A stretch of 64,000 bases of DNA. Source: Arenibacter sp. ARW7G5Y1 (GTDB taxonomy: Bacteria > Bacteroidota > Bacteroidia > Flavobacteriales > Flavobacteriaceae). A model generated the notes under the pieces. The model saw only the letters and a list, made by a program, of their open reading frames with translations. It ran no database searches and had not been told where the DNA came from. The stretch is taken from positions 124,001 through 188,000 of the forward strand of contig NZ_QJJZ01000006.1 of assembly GCF_003201775.1 (NCBI RefSeq). The letters run 5' to 3'. The translations under genes were made by a program, and so were the position numbers. This document shows, piece by piece, positions 46,577-56,175 of the stretch (within the stretch, counting starts at the first letter, position 1; each line of letters begins with the position of its first letter).

Positions 46577-47148
46577 GTTTATTCTATTAAAAAATCTTGG
46601 GAATCCAATATTCAAAAAATAACGGCATATGTTATTATCATAGTAAACTACCCTAGGGAATTACAGATACCTTATATTTTATTACCAACGCTAAAACTAA
46701 AGCGGTTAGTGCCGCGAAAAAATTATTTGTTGTGAATCCTCTGTTTTCAATGGTGTAATGGCTGTTTAAAAGGATTTAAGTGGAAAAGTCAGAGCCTTAC
46801 AAATAGGAATAATGAGTATAAAATCTTTAATAAATTCCATTTCCATCCAATGTTGACCCATGGCCGAAGGTAAAGGATTTGATTATTAGCCCTGTCACCC
46901 TTGTTGTGAAGAACGCCCTATATTAAAATTCCGATTGGTATTAGGTGTTTTTATGTAGAAATGAAAAAGGAATGTCCCTTTCAAGAAAGATGATCAGACC
47001 TATTTTGTAAAAACATATCAAATATTGATTCAGCAGTATGATTCTTCCAGCCAGCTCTATTTAAAGGACATGCCCAATTCAATTGGGTATAAAACAAAAA
47101 AACACCTACCCAACGGCAGATGTTCCTTGTAAATATTTCAGATAAAAT
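46577..47148. other. 572-bp intergenic region upstream of the PorE-like gene
   Basis: No ORF of note. A near-palindrome CCCAATTcAATTGGG lies at 47073-47087, and the tatA terminator at 47093-47124. I see nothing else that repeats elsewhere in the window. Confidence 0.4.
47093..47124 (-). terminator. tatA terminator
   Basis: On the minus strand AACATCT (47118-47124) pairs with AGGTGTT (47101-47107) with one G-U, followed by a long T-run. Confidence 0.65.
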
Positions 47149-47334
47149 CTAATTTTCCTTTTTCTCTTCCAATTTGTCGTCTTCCTTGGAAGCATCTTTA
47201 AATTCTTTAATGCCGCTTCCCAATCCACGCATCAATTCTGGAATTTTTTTTCCTCCAAACAATAGTAGGACGATGGCCACAACCAAGGCAATTTGCATAG
47301 GCCCAATGGCTAAAAATGTATTTAAAGTTATCAT
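47149..47334 (-). CDS. tatA: Sec-independent protein translocase subunit TatA/E
   Basis: 61 residues from ATG 47332-47334 ([20 protein letters not shown]). One membrane helix, the hinge [19 protein letters not shown] and an amphipathic helix with KEFKDAS, then an acidic/lysine tail: the standard TatA layout. It forms the Tat pore. The in-frame TTG at 47356-47358 belongs to the -7 box. tatC is not in the window. Confidence 0.93.
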   Translation of the reverse strand: MITLNTFLAIGPMQIALVVAIVLLLFGGKKIPELMRGLGSGIKEFKDASKEDDKLEEKKEN

Positions 47335-47355
47335 GGTATAATAATTTAAGAACAA

Positions 47356-47363
47356 CAAATGTA
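47356..47363 (-). promoter_or_regulatory. tatA -7 promoter box (TACATTTG)
   Basis: Exact TAnnTTTG on the minus strand, 21 nt upstream of the tatA ATG. Confidence 0.65.
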
Positions 47364-47518
47364 CTAAAAAAGATGTTAGAATGCTGTTAATTTTAACGTC
47401 GATAATATATTTTAATTATTCTAAATTAGAATATAATGTACTTATAGATACTTTTGCATTGAAATCAATGTGGAAAATCAATTTTCCCAATAAAGGAATT
47501 AAAGTTAAATACTAACCT

Positions 47519-47526
47519 TATCTTTG
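47519..47526 (+). promoter_or_regulatory. -7 promoter box (TATCTTTG) of the M23 peptidase gene
   Basis: Exact TAnnTTTG with only 6 nt between the box and the ATG at 47533. It rules out the in-frame TTG at 47524 as a start and suggests a leaderless mRNA. Confidence 0.65.
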
Positions 47527-47532
47527 TTCATT

Positions 47533-48402
47533 ATGGCCAAAAAGGTAAAGAAAAGAAAGGAAATTAAGCAGAAACTCCTACACAAGTATCGTTTGGTGAT
47601 TTTGAATGAAAGTACCTTTGAGGAAAAAATTTCATTTAAACTAAGCAGAATGAACGTTTTTGTAACCGGTTCCCTGTTTATTATTGGATTGATAGGATTC
47701 ACCATATTATTAATAGCCTTTACACCATTACGCGAATATATTCCAGGATACTCTTCCACTAAATTAAAGCGACAGGCAACCGAACTTACCTACAGAACGG
47801 ATTCCTTGGTTGCCACACTAAATTATACCAATAGGTATTTGGAAAACATAAGAAAGGTGCTGCGGGGGGATATTGAGAATAATGAAATTAATAGGGATTC
47901 TCTATTTGACCAATACAAACTGGACCCTTCTACCATCGATTTAACCCCGATCAAGGAAGATTCCCTTCTGAGAGCACAGGTAGCCTTGGAGGATAAATAC
48001 AATTTGTTCGAAAGAAACATAAATAGTCCCGGACAAGTACTTTTTTCTCCCCTTGCCGGAATTATTTCCCAAGATTTTAATACCGAAAATAAGCATTTTG
48101 CCGTAGATGTGGTTGCCCCAATGGGCAGTCCAATAAAGGCAGTTGCCAACGGCACCGTAATTTTTGCGGAATGGACAGCTGAAACTGGTTATGTAATAAT
48201 CTTGGAACACATGGATGGACTATTAAGTGTTTACAAGCACAATGGATCTTTGAACAAAGGGCAGGGCGATGTGGTACTATCGGGGGAGGTAATTGCCTCG
48301 GTAGGAAATACAGGGGAATTGACCACAGGACCACATCTTCACTTTGAGCTGTGGAGCAATGGCAGCCCGATTGACCCCTTAAATTTTATAGATTTTAAAT
48401 AA
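47533..48402 (+). CDS. M23 family metallopeptidase (LytM), membrane-anchored
   Basis: 289 residues from ATG 47533 (MAKKVKKRKEIKQKLLHKY). A basic cytosolic N terminus, one membrane helix (VTGSLFIIGLIGFTILLIAF), a coiled-coil stretch and a C-terminal LytM domain. The zinc ligands are intact: H-x3-D in KHFAVDV and HxH in GPHLHFEL, so it should be an active peptidoglycan endopeptidase, unlike the EnvC-like protein at 18416-19660. It ends 6 bp before the GH3 gene, so the two are co-transcribed. Confidence 0.9.
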   Translation: MAKKVKKRKEIKQKLLHKYRLVILNESTFEEKISFKLSRMNVFVTGSLFIIGLIGFTILLIAFTPLREYIPGYSSTKLKRQATELTYRTDSLVATLNYTNRYLENIRKVLRGDIENNEINRDSLFDQYKLDPSTIDLTPIKEDSLLRAQVALEDKYNLFERNINSPGQVLFSPLAGIISQDFNTENKHFAVDVVAPMGSPIKAVANGTVIFAEWTAETGYVIILEHMDGLLSVYKHNGSLNKGQGDVVLSGEVIASVGNTGELTTGPHLHFELWSNGSPIDPLNFIDFK

Positions 48403-48408
48403 TTCCAG

Positions 48409-49920
48409 ATGAGTTTAAAATCATTTGCAGCAAAAATATTCGCTAAGAATATTGCGAAAAAAACTGCCAAATGGGTTAATAATCCAATTCAAACCCAAGA
48501 AGTGGTGTTCCAATCTTTGATATCCCGTGCCCAACATACCGACTTCGGTAAGGATCACCATTTTTCAGAGATCAAAACCCATTCACACTTTGTAGCCAAC
48601 GTTCCCATTAGGGACTATGAAGAATTAAAGGGATATGTGGAAAAGGTGGTTGCCGGCCAGGGAGACGTATTATGGCCCGGAAAACCTGCCTATTTTGCTA
48701 AAACCTCAGGAACCACGTCCGGAGTTAAATACATCCCGATTACCCACGAATCCATTAAATACCAAGTCGAAGCATCGCGTAACGCCATCTTAAATTATAT
48801 TCATGAAACGGGTAATGCCGATTTTGTAAATGGAAAAATGATTTTTCTCCAAGGCAGTCCTGAAATGAAAGAAAAAAATGGCATTAAGATTGGTCGATTA
48901 TCAGGAATATCTGCCCACTATGTACCCAATTATCTCCAAAAAAACAGATTGCCAAGTTGGGAAACCAATTGTTTGGAAGACTGGGACACCAAGGTGAATA
49001 GAATTGTAGAGGAAACGGTACAAGAGAACATGACCGTAATTGCAGGCATACCTTCCTGGGTTCAAATGTATTTTGAAAAATTAAACGCTAAGACCCATTT
49101 AAAAATTGGCGACCTTTTCAAAAACTTTCAACTCTTCATCTATGGTGGGGTCAACTATGAGCCATATCGCGCAAAGTTTGAAAACCTCATCGGACGTAGA
49201 ATAGATAGTATTGAACTCTTCCCGGCCAGTGAGGGTTTTTTTGCCTACCAAAATTCACAAAAAGAAAAGGGGATGCTCCTCTTATTAAATTCGGGAATAT
49301 TTTATGAGTTTGTGAAGGCCGATGAATTCTTTGTTGAAAAGCCCCAGCGTATAACGCTAAAAGATGTGGAAGTAGGTATTAATTACGTCATGATAATATC
49401 TACCAATGCCGGATTATGGGGTTACAACCTCGGGGATACCATTCAGTTTATTTCTTTGAAACCTTATAAAATCATTGTTTCGGGCAGAATTAAACATTTT
49501 ATTTCAGCCTTTGGGGAACATGTTATAGGTAAGGAAGTGGAAGAAGCCATGAAACAAGCCATCGAAGGCACAGATGCCAGCATAAACGAATTTACCGTAG
49601 CGCCCCAAATTAATCCTGAGGAGAAAGAACTGCCATATCACGAATGGCTGATCGAATTTGAACACCCCCCTTCCGACATAAAAAAATTTATAGACCTACT
49701 GGATAATTCCTTACAGAAGCAAAATAGTTATTACTTTGACCTCATAGAAGGAAAAATATTGCAGACATTAAAGGTTACACAAATAAAAAAAGATGGGTTT
49801 CAAGAATATATGAAATCTATTGGAAAGTTGGGAGGTCAGAATAAAGTGCAGCGTTTATCCAATGATAGAAAAGTAGCCGATGCCTTAAAGAGTTGGTCAA
49901 CATTGAATAAATCACAATAA
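48409..49920 (+). CDS. GH3 family adenylate-forming enzyme
   Basis: 503 residues. The ATP-binding motif AKTSGTTSGVKYIPIT is at about 101-116, and the GH3-type core (ELFPASEGFFAYQ, then YNLGDTIQFISLKPY) is complete. In plants GH3 enzymes conjugate amino acids to jasmonate or auxin through an acyl-adenylate. The bacterial branch, common in Bacteroidota, has no established substrate to my knowledge. The gene follows the M23 peptidase within one operon. Confidence 0.9.
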   Translation: MSLKSFAAKIFAKNIAKKTAKWVNNPIQTQEVVFQSLISRAQHTDFGKDHHFSEIKTHSHFVANVPIRDYEELKGYVEKVVAGQGDVLWPGKPAYFAKTSGTTSGVKYIPITHESIKYQVEASRNAILNYIHETGNADFVNGKMIFLQGSPEMKEKNGIKIGRLSGISAHYVPNYLQKNRLPSWETNCLEDWDTKVNRIVEETVQENMTVIAGIPSWVQMYFEKLNAKTHLKIGDLFKNFQLFIYGGVNYEPYRAKFENLIGRRIDSIELFPASEGFFAYQNSQKEKGMLLLLNSGIFYEFVKADEFFVEKPQRITLKDVEVGINYVMIISTNAGLWGYNLGDTIQFISLKPYKIIVSGRIKHFISAFGEHVIGKEVEEAMKQAIEGTDASINEFTVAPQINPEEKELPYHEWLIEFEHPPSDIKKFIDLLDNSLQKQNSYYFDLIEGKILQTLKVTQIKKDGFQEYMKSIGKLGGQNKVQRLSNDRKVADALKSWSTLNKSQ

Positions 49921-50043
49921 AACCCCCCATTATTTTTCAATTTTTACAATTATTGATTCCTTAAAAGTCTAAATTTATAATTTTGATGCGAATAAGAAAG
50001 CTGAGAAAACCTTCTCGGGAAATGAAATAAACAATTTAAATTG

Positions 50044-50051
50044 TAGTTTTG
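50044..50051 (+). promoter_or_regulatory. -7 promoter box (TAGTTTTG) of the DUF6909-like gene
   Basis: Exact TAnnTTTG, 14 nt before the ATG at 50066. A second exact box, TAATTTTG, lies upstream at 49978-49985, so tandem promoters are possible. Confidence 0.6.
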
Positions 50052-50065
50052 CACGAAATCTGCTT

Positions 50066-51751
50066 ATGAGCAAATCGGTTAACACGACTAGGGCACAAGA
50101 TTCCACCAATGCCATTGAGCGCTTGTATATAACAATGCGGCATCTTTTTAACCGTGGATTTTACAAGCCATCAGGTGTTTCCGGAGCAACCCTAAGACAA
50201 TCGCTTTTACAATTACGCCCGGAAATATACGGTTCCATTGCGGAGGAAAAAGCCGAACTTAATGGCCTTATGTATGTTTTGGAAAGATTGCCGGAAGGTA
50301 TAGAACAATGCCGGTTTATAAACCTTACTTCCGATGAAGGCTATGCAGGTTCCCAATTTAAACCGATTATCCCCCCTAAAAGACGAAGAAACTGTTACAG
50401 GATAGACGAAGAACAAATGAACATTGAAATAACACGGGGCAGATCGGATATCTACGATATTCTAACCCATCTTACTTTTTTGTTCATCGAATCCGAGAAA
50501 CTTAGCAAAAAAATCCTTATAGAAGATACGGATAAAACTATTAGGGACTGGGTTAAATTGGAACAGGCAGCCAATAAAGAAGAGCTTAGCCAAAGGGAAA
50601 GGGAGGTAGCTTTGATACATACAGCCAATATTTTGGGAAGACCCTTCGTAGAAGTAATGGCAATTCACAAAAAACTTTCAACGACCTCCGATCCTGAACG
50701 CTTTTTAAAAATCATTTATTGGTTGGGAAAACTGGCCATTGAGGAAGAAACCACAGGGAACAAAAGGGCTATTACCTTTAGTCCCATGTTACGGGAGCGT
50801 TTGGGGCATCACATTCATGGAGAGCGCTGGGCCAATAGGATTAAAGGGGTTTTAAAGGAAAACGGACTTATGGAACGTCCCATTCACATTATTAGTGCCA
50901 ACATGCACAGTGTAATGAATTCTTTATTTGCCAAAAAAGCATTGTCCAAAACCTTCGTAGGCAAAACAAAATTGGAGATATATGAGACCCTAAGCATCCC
51001 TAAAAATTCCCATTTAAGGGAAAAGGTAATTACCCAAGCCGAAAAGAACGGGATGATCACCATTGACGATGTTTCCGGCACCAATATAGATGTACAAATT
51101 TTTGACATGGCCAAATTGGGGAAAGACGCCTGTTGTTATGAATTGCCGGCAAATTGTCCAGAAAATGAAAAACCTGTTATATTTGTAATGGATTACGCCT
51201 TTGGGGAGCAGGCTTATGAAACCATTGATGAATTGCTGAAACCTTATAAAATCAAAAAAAACCAAGAGGTATTTTTAAACGTAGCCTCTATTACCATTAT
51301 GGGAAAAGCAGGAATTCTGGAAGGTGGAAAAGGAGATATTATGATCCCGGATGCCCATATTTTTGAGGGAACTGCAGACAATTATCCCTTCGAAAATGAA
51401 TTGAGCAAGGAAGATTTTGAAGGTAACGGACTCAAAGTGGTTCAAGGAGCGATGGTAACAGTTTTGGGAACTTCTTTGCAGAATAGGGATATCCTGAAAT
51501 TTTTCCATGAATCCACTTGGAACGTAATTGGCTTGGAAATGGAGGGAGTACATTATCAGAAAGCCATACAATCTGCTTCCAAAATTAGAAAAAGTATACG
51601 GGAAGATGTTAAAGTCCGCTATGCGTATTACGCTTCCGACAATCCATTGGAAACCGGTAGTACCCTTGCTTCGGGTGGTTTGGGTACCACAGGCGTGAAA
51701 CCTACCTATTTGATCACTGACAAAATACTAACACAAATATTTAATTCTTAA
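50066..51751 (+). CDS. DUF6909-like protein with nucleoside-phosphorylase-like C terminus
   Basis: 561 residues, no signal peptide or membrane helix. The N-terminal half is helical and charged (NAIERLYITMRHLFNRGFYK). The C-terminal half contains GLEMEGVHYQKA (about 489-500) followed by YYASDNPLE, a pattern like the E-M-E-G and S-D motifs of purine nucleoside phosphorylases and AMP nucleosidases. I recall the family as Bacteroidota-specific DUF6909; the assignment is from memory. A nucleotide or nucleoside substrate is inferred, not shown. It lies between the GH3 operon and the polysaccharide locus. Confidence 0.65.
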   Translation: MSKSVNTTRAQDSTNAIERLYITMRHLFNRGFYKPSGVSGATLRQSLLQLRPEIYGSIAEEKAELNGLMYVLERLPEGIEQCRFINLTSDEGYAGSQFKPIIPPKRRRNCYRIDEEQMNIEITRGRSDIYDILTHLTFLFIESEKLSKKILIEDTDKTIRDWVKLEQAANKEELSQREREVALIHTANILGRPFVEVMAIHKKLSTTSDPERFLKIIYWLGKLAIEEETTGNKRAITFSPMLRERLGHHIHGERWANRIKGVLKENGLMERPIHIISANMHSVMNSLFAKKALSKTFVGKTKLEIYETLSIPKNSHLREKVITQAEKNGMITIDDVSGTNIDVQIFDMAKLGKDACCYELPANCPENEKPVIFVMDYAFGEQAYETIDELLKPYKIKKNQEVFLNVASITIMGKAGILEGGKGDIMIPDAHIFEGTADNYPFENELSKEDFEGNGLKVVQGAMVTVLGTSLQNRDILKFFHESTWNVIGLEMEGVHYQKAIQSASKIRKSIREDVKVRYAYYASDNPLETGSTLASGGLGTTGVKPTYLITDKILTQIFNS

Positions 51752-51757
51752 ATCAAT

Positions 51758-52813
51758 ATGGCCAATCAGCAACCAACTCCTAACCATTCATCCTCCGAGG
51801 AAGTAGATTTAGGTCAACTGTTTCAATTAATTGGAAACGGATTCAGAAAATTTTTCCAATTTATAGGAAATATATTTAAAGGAATATTTCATACGGTTAT
51901 CCTCTTCCTGCTCTTTTTACAAAAGCATTTTATAAAATTTGCAATTGCGGCTGTGGTAGGCTTAGCCTTAGGAATCTACTTGGATATGGTTAAAAAACCT
52001 AAATATATCTCCACCATGGTTGTTGAACCAAATTTCAATAGTGTACAACAGTTATACAACAATGTAAATTTTTATAATGAGTTGGCCGAGGCAGAAGACT
52101 CAATAGCTTTGGCAGAAGCCTTGGATGTAAACGTTAAAGAGGCGGCAAAACTAAAAAAGTTTGTTGTGGAGTCCTATTCGGATGAAAACCAAAAGATACA
52201 ATTGTTCGATAAGTTTGTACGTAGTTTGGACTCGACCACCAAAAAGGCCATTGATATGGAGAACTATTTGAAAAACTTCAACTCCATGGATGCCAGATTC
52301 CATACCATTTCCGTAACTGCGACCAATAATACAGTCGCAAAAAAGATTCAGCCCTCTATTATTAAATCTATTTCCAGAAACGAGTATTTTCAGTTGCAAC
52401 AAAGTATAAGTGATAAAAACATAAGCCTACAGGATAGTTTGTATAAAAAACAATTGATGGAAGTAGATTCCCTACAGCGGCTATACAAAAGGGTAATGGA
52501 AAAAGAGGCCGAAAAACCCCAGCAAGGCACCAACATTAGTTTAGGTGAAAATGGCAGCCAGGAAAACAAAGAATTGGCCTTGATCAACCAAGTTGACAAA
52601 CTGAAACAAAACCTTGTTCTATTAAACGAAGAAAGGGCCAATAAATCAAGTATCCTCAATGTAATTTCAGCATTCCCAAGAAGAGGGGTGGAAATCAAGG
52701 GTATTTTAAATAGCTATAAGTTTTGGATTCCACTTGGATTTATTGGGATTGCCCTGCTAATGTTAAGTATACTGGACTTAAACACTTATTTAAAAAAATA
52801 TAAACAGGAATAA
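51758..52813 (+). CDS. Wzz/chain-length determinant family protein
   Basis: 351 residues. Two membrane helices (about 47-72, FLLFLQKHFIKFAIAAVVGLALG in part; and 325-345, FWIPLGFIGIALLMLSILDL) enclose a periplasmic domain with a coiled coil, the PCP/Wzz topology. No C-terminal kinase domain. It controls polymer length in Wzy-dependent pathways. It begins 6 bp after the DUF6909-like gene and 3 bp before rfbB, opening the polysaccharide operon. Confidence 0.82.
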   Translation: MANQQPTPNHSSSEEVDLGQLFQLIGNGFRKFFQFIGNIFKGIFHTVILFLLFLQKHFIKFAIAAVVGLALGIYLDMVKKPKYISTMVVEPNFNSVQQLYNNVNFYNELAEAEDSIALAEALDVNVKEAAKLKKFVVESYSDENQKIQLFDKFVRSLDSTTKKAIDMENYLKNFNSMDARFHTISVTATNNTVAKKIQPSIIKSISRNEYFQLQQSISDKNISLQDSLYKKQLMEVDSLQRLYKRVMEKEAEKPQQGTNISLGENGSQENKELALINQVDKLKQNLVLLNEERANKSSILNVISAFPRRGVEIKGILNSYKFWIPLGFIGIALLMLSILDLNTYLKKYKQE

Positions 52814-52816
52814 TCT

Positions 52817-53860
52817 ATGAAAATATTAGTTACGGGTGGGGCTGGGTTTATTGGATCTCATGTAATTAGAAGGTTGGTAAGGTCATATCCAAAGTATCAT
52901 ATTTATAATTTGGATGCACTTACTTACGCCGGAAATCTAGAGAATTTAAAGGATATAGAATCCAATTCCAATTACAGTTTTATTAAAGGCGATATTACAG
53001 ACGCCAATTTTATCGACGCCCTTTTTAAAAACAACATGTTTGATGGCGTAATTCACCTTGCAGCGGAATCACATGTAGATAGGTCAATAACCGACCCACT
53101 ATCATTTGTAAAAACCAATGTAATTGGCACCGTAAACCTCTTGAACTCCTTCAAATCTATTTGGAAGGATAATTTTGCTGATAAACGCTTTTACCACGTT
53201 AGCACAGATGAAGTTTACGGATCTTTAGGGAAAACAGGATTGTTTACAGAAACGACTGCCTATGACCCTAATTCTCCCTATTCGGCCTCCAAGGCCAGTT
53301 CCGATCATTTTGTTAGGGCCTATGGGGAGACCTATGGCTTGCCCTATGTAATTAGTAATTGTTCCAACAATTACGGTCCAAACCATTTTCCGGAAAAACT
53401 AATTCCCTTATTTATTAATAACATCATCCAAAACAATCCTTTACCTGTGTATGGAGACGGAAATTATACCAGGGATTGGTTATATGTTGAGGACCATGCC
53501 AGGGCAATAGATCTTTTATTCCACAAAGGAAAAAATGCCGAAACCTACAATATTGGTGGTTTTAATGAATGGAAAAATATTGATTTGGTGAAATTGCTCT
53601 GCAAACAAATGGACCAAAGGCTGGGAAGGCCTTCCGGGAATAGTGAAAAATTGATTACTTATGTTAAAGATAGACCTGGACACGACTTACGCTATGCCAT
53701 AGATGCTTCTAAAATAAACAAGGAATTAGGATGGGAGCCATCCGTTACCTTTGAAGAAGGATTGGCCAAAACCATTGATTGGTATTTGACCAATGAAGAA
53801 TGGCTCACCAGTGTTACTTCGGGCTCCTATCAAACCTATTATAAAAAGCAATACCAGTAA
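52817..53860 (+). CDS. rfbB: dTDP-glucose 4,6-dehydratase
   Basis: 347 residues, extended SDR. NAD-binding GGAGFIGSHV at the N terminus, HVSTDEVYGSLG, and the catalytic Y-x3-K in PYSASKASSDHFV. Second step of dTDP-L-rhamnose synthesis: dTDP-glucose to dTDP-4-keto-6-deoxyglucose. It is followed by rfbA, rfbC and rfbD with very short gaps. Confidence 0.95.
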   Translation: MKILVTGGAGFIGSHVIRRLVRSYPKYHIYNLDALTYAGNLENLKDIESNSNYSFIKGDITDANFIDALFKNNMFDGVIHLAAESHVDRSITDPLSFVKTNVIGTVNLLNSFKSIWKDNFADKRFYHVSTDEVYGSLGKTGLFTETTAYDPNSPYSASKASSDHFVRAYGETYGLPYVISNCSNNYGPNHFPEKLIPLFINNIIQNNPLPVYGDGNYTRDWLYVEDHARAIDLLFHKGKNAETYNIGGFNEWKNIDLVKLLCKQMDQRLGRPSGNSEKLITYVKDRPGHDLRYAIDASKINKELGWEPSVTFEEGLAKTIDWYLTNEEWLTSVTSGSYQTYYKKQYQ

Positions 53861-53870
53861 AAAATAAAGC

Positions 53871-54737
53871 ATGAAAGGCATCATACTCGCAGGAGGATCG
53901 GGAACACGCTTACACCCTCTTACCTTATCGGTAAGCAAACAACTAATGCCAATATATGATAAGCCAATGATCTATTACCCTCTATCTACCTTAATGTATG
54001 CGGGTATAAGGGAAATATTGATCATTTCAACTCCCAAGGACCTCCCTTTATTTAAGGAGCTTTTAGGAGACGGCAAGAAATACGGATGCAGCTTTGAATA
54101 TGCGGTACAAGCCGAACCCAATGGCCTGGCAGAAGCCTTTATTATTGGGGAACAATTTATTGGAAAAGATAAAGTAGCGCTTATCTTGGGAGACAATATT
54201 TTCTACGGTTCCGGTTTGGCTAAATTACTACAGGCCAATAACGATCCTGAAGGTGGAATTATTTATGCCTACCGTGTCCATGATCCAGAACGTTATGGTG
54301 TGGTCGAATTCAATAAGGAAGGAAAAGCCATAAGTATAGAGGAAAAACCGGAAAACCCTAAATCCAACTACGCTGTACCCGGAATTTATTTTTATGACAA
54401 TGATGTGGTAGAGATTGCTAAAAATATCGCCCCTAGCCATAGAGGTGAGATCGAAATCACCGATGTAAATAAAGAATACTTAAAGCGCAATAAATTAAAT
54501 GTAAGTATTTTGGATAGGGGAACTGCGTGGTTAGATACCGGAACCTTTGCATCCCTGATGCAGGCCAGCCAGTTTGTGGAGGTCATTGAAGAGCGCCAGG
54601 GGCTTAAAATTGGAGCTATTGAGGGTGCGGCCTTTGAGATGGGCTATATTTCTAAGGAACAGTTTAAGGCTCTTGCAGAACCTCTTATGAAAAGTGGTTA
54701 CGGTACAAATTTATTGGGAATATTGAACAAGGATTAA
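53871..54737 (+). CDS. rfbA: Glucose-1-phosphate thymidylyltransferase
   Basis: 288 residues. N-terminal nucleotide-binding motif [11 protein letters not shown], lysine in [12 protein letters not shown] and LGDNIFYG are conserved. Makes dTDP-glucose from dTTP and glucose-1-phosphate, the entry step of the rhamnose pathway. Its last base overlaps the rfbC start (ATGA). Confidence 0.96.
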   Translation: MKGIILAGGSGTRLHPLTLSVSKQLMPIYDKPMIYYPLSTLMYAGIREILIISTPKDLPLFKELLGDGKKYGCSFEYAVQAEPNGLAEAFIIGEQFIGKDKVALILGDNIFYGSGLAKLLQANNDPEGGIIYAYRVHDPERYGVVEFNKEGKAISIEEKPENPKSNYAVPGIYFYDNDVVEIAKNIAPSHRGEIEITDVNKEYLKRNKLNVSILDRGTAWLDTGTFASLMQASQFVEVIEERQGLKIGAIEGAAFEMGYISKEQFKALAEPLMKSGYGTNLLGILNKD

Positions 54738-55282
54738 TGAAAGTTACAGAGACCAAGTTACAAGGCTGTTTTATTTTGGAACCAGCGGTATTTAAAGATG
54801 ATAGAGGATATTTTTTTGAAAGTTTTAATGCCAATAATTTTAACCAGGCCATTGGTCAAAAAATGGACTTTGTTCAGGATAACCAGTCCTATTCCTCCAA
54901 GGGAGTAATTAGGGCCATACATTATCAGACTGGAAAATACGCCCAGGCCAAATTGGTACGTGTCCTTAGTGGAAAAGTATTGGATGTTGCCGTAGACCTT
55001 AGGCAGGACTCTCCTACTTTCGGACAGCATATGGCCGTGGAATTATCTGCCGAAAATAAAAAACAACTCTTTATCCCAAGAGGATTTGGACATGGATTTT
55101 CAGTTCTAAGTGAAACAGCCGAGTTCTTTTATAAATGTGATAATTTTTACAACAAAGCCTCGGAAGGAGGAATTATTTACAATGATCCAAGCCTGAATAT
55201 AGATTGGCAGTTGGCAGTTGATGAAATTAAAGTGTCCGAAAAAGATTTGGAACTTCCCGTTTTGGAAAACGCACTTTTATAA
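54737..55282 (+). CDS. rfbC: dTDP-4-dehydrorhamnose 3,5-epimerase
   Basis: 181 residues, cupin fold. The catalytic histidine is in AIHYQTGKYAQAKLV and the FIPRGFGHGFSVLSE strand is typical. The usual R-G-L-H-Y-Q reads R-A-I-H-Y-Q, within family variation. Overlaps both neighbours by one base. Confidence 0.95.
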   Translation: MKVTETKLQGCFILEPAVFKDDRGYFFESFNANNFNQAIGQKMDFVQDNQSYSSKGVIRAIHYQTGKYAQAKLVRVLSGKVLDVAVDLRQDSPTFGQHMAVELSAENKKQLFIPRGFGHGFSVLSETAEFFYKCDNFYNKASEGGIIYNDPSLNIDWQLAVDEIKVSEKDLELPVLENALL

Positions 55283-56175
55283 TGGAGGAAGTTATACCAA
55301 AAAAATTAAAACTATTAATCACAGGGGCCAATGGACAATTGGGACGATGTCTGCAGGACGTATCAAAAACCTTCCCGAGCTATGATTTCCATTTTAAAAC
55401 TTCCAAGGAGCTGGATGTCACCAACCAGGAGCAGATAAATATTCTATTTGCCAAGGAAGAATTCGACTACTGTATTAATTGTGCCGCATATACCGCAGTG
55501 GACAAGGCAGAAACGGACCGAGAAAACGCTTTTTTGGTGAATGCAGAAGCGGCAAAGTATTTGGCAGAGGCCTGCAAGGCCCAGAATTCTATTTTAATAC
55601 ATATTTCTACCGACTTTGTATTCGATGGTTCAAAAACGACGCCTTATACAGAAGACGATCTACCCAACCCTATAAACGTGTATGGGGCATCTAAATTAAA
55701 AGGAGAACAATACGTTCAGGACATTTTGAAACAATATTTTATTATACGAACTTCATGGGTCTATTCGCAATATGGCAATAATTTTGTCAAAACCATGTTG
55801 CGCCTTGGAACTGAAAGACATGAATTGTATGTAGTAAACGACCAGCGTGGATCGCCTACCTATGCTAGTGATTTGGCCGAATTAATAATGAATGTAATAC
55901 ATACGGATTCAAAGAATTACGGAATTTTTCATTACAGTAATGAAGGGGAAATAAGTTGGCATGAATTTGCTGCTGCTATTTTTGAAGGGTGTAATTTACC
56001 TTGCAACTTATTGGCTATTTCATCAGCAAAATATCAGACAAAGGCAAAAAGACCAATGTATACCACTTTGGATAAAACCAAAAGCATTCAATCATTCAAG
56101 ATAAATAACCGTAATTGGAAAGACAGGCTCAATCATTTATTAGCGAAATTAAATAATCCTCAACATGGTATTTAG
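55282..56175 (+). CDS. rfbD: dTDP-4-dehydrorhamnose reductase
   Basis: 297 residues, SDR fold with GANGQLGR, STDFVFDG and the catalytic YGASKLKGE. Final step giving dTDP-L-rhamnose. Its end overlaps the MBOAT gene start by 11 bp. With rfbB, A and C the full rhamnose pathway is encoded. Confidence 0.95.
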   Translation: MEEVIPKKLKLLITGANGQLGRCLQDVSKTFPSYDFHFKTSKELDVTNQEQINILFAKEEFDYCINCAAYTAVDKAETDRENAFLVNAEAAKYLAEACKAQNSILIHISTDFVFDGSKTTPYTEDDLPNPINVYGASKLKGEQYVQDILKQYFIIRTSWVYSQYGNNFVKTMLRLGTERHELYVVNDQRGSPTYASDLAELIMNVIHTDSKNYGIFHYSNEGEISWHEFAAAIFEGCNLPCNLLAISSAKYQTKAKRPMYTTLDKTKSIQSFKINNRNWKDRLNHLLAKLNNPQHGI

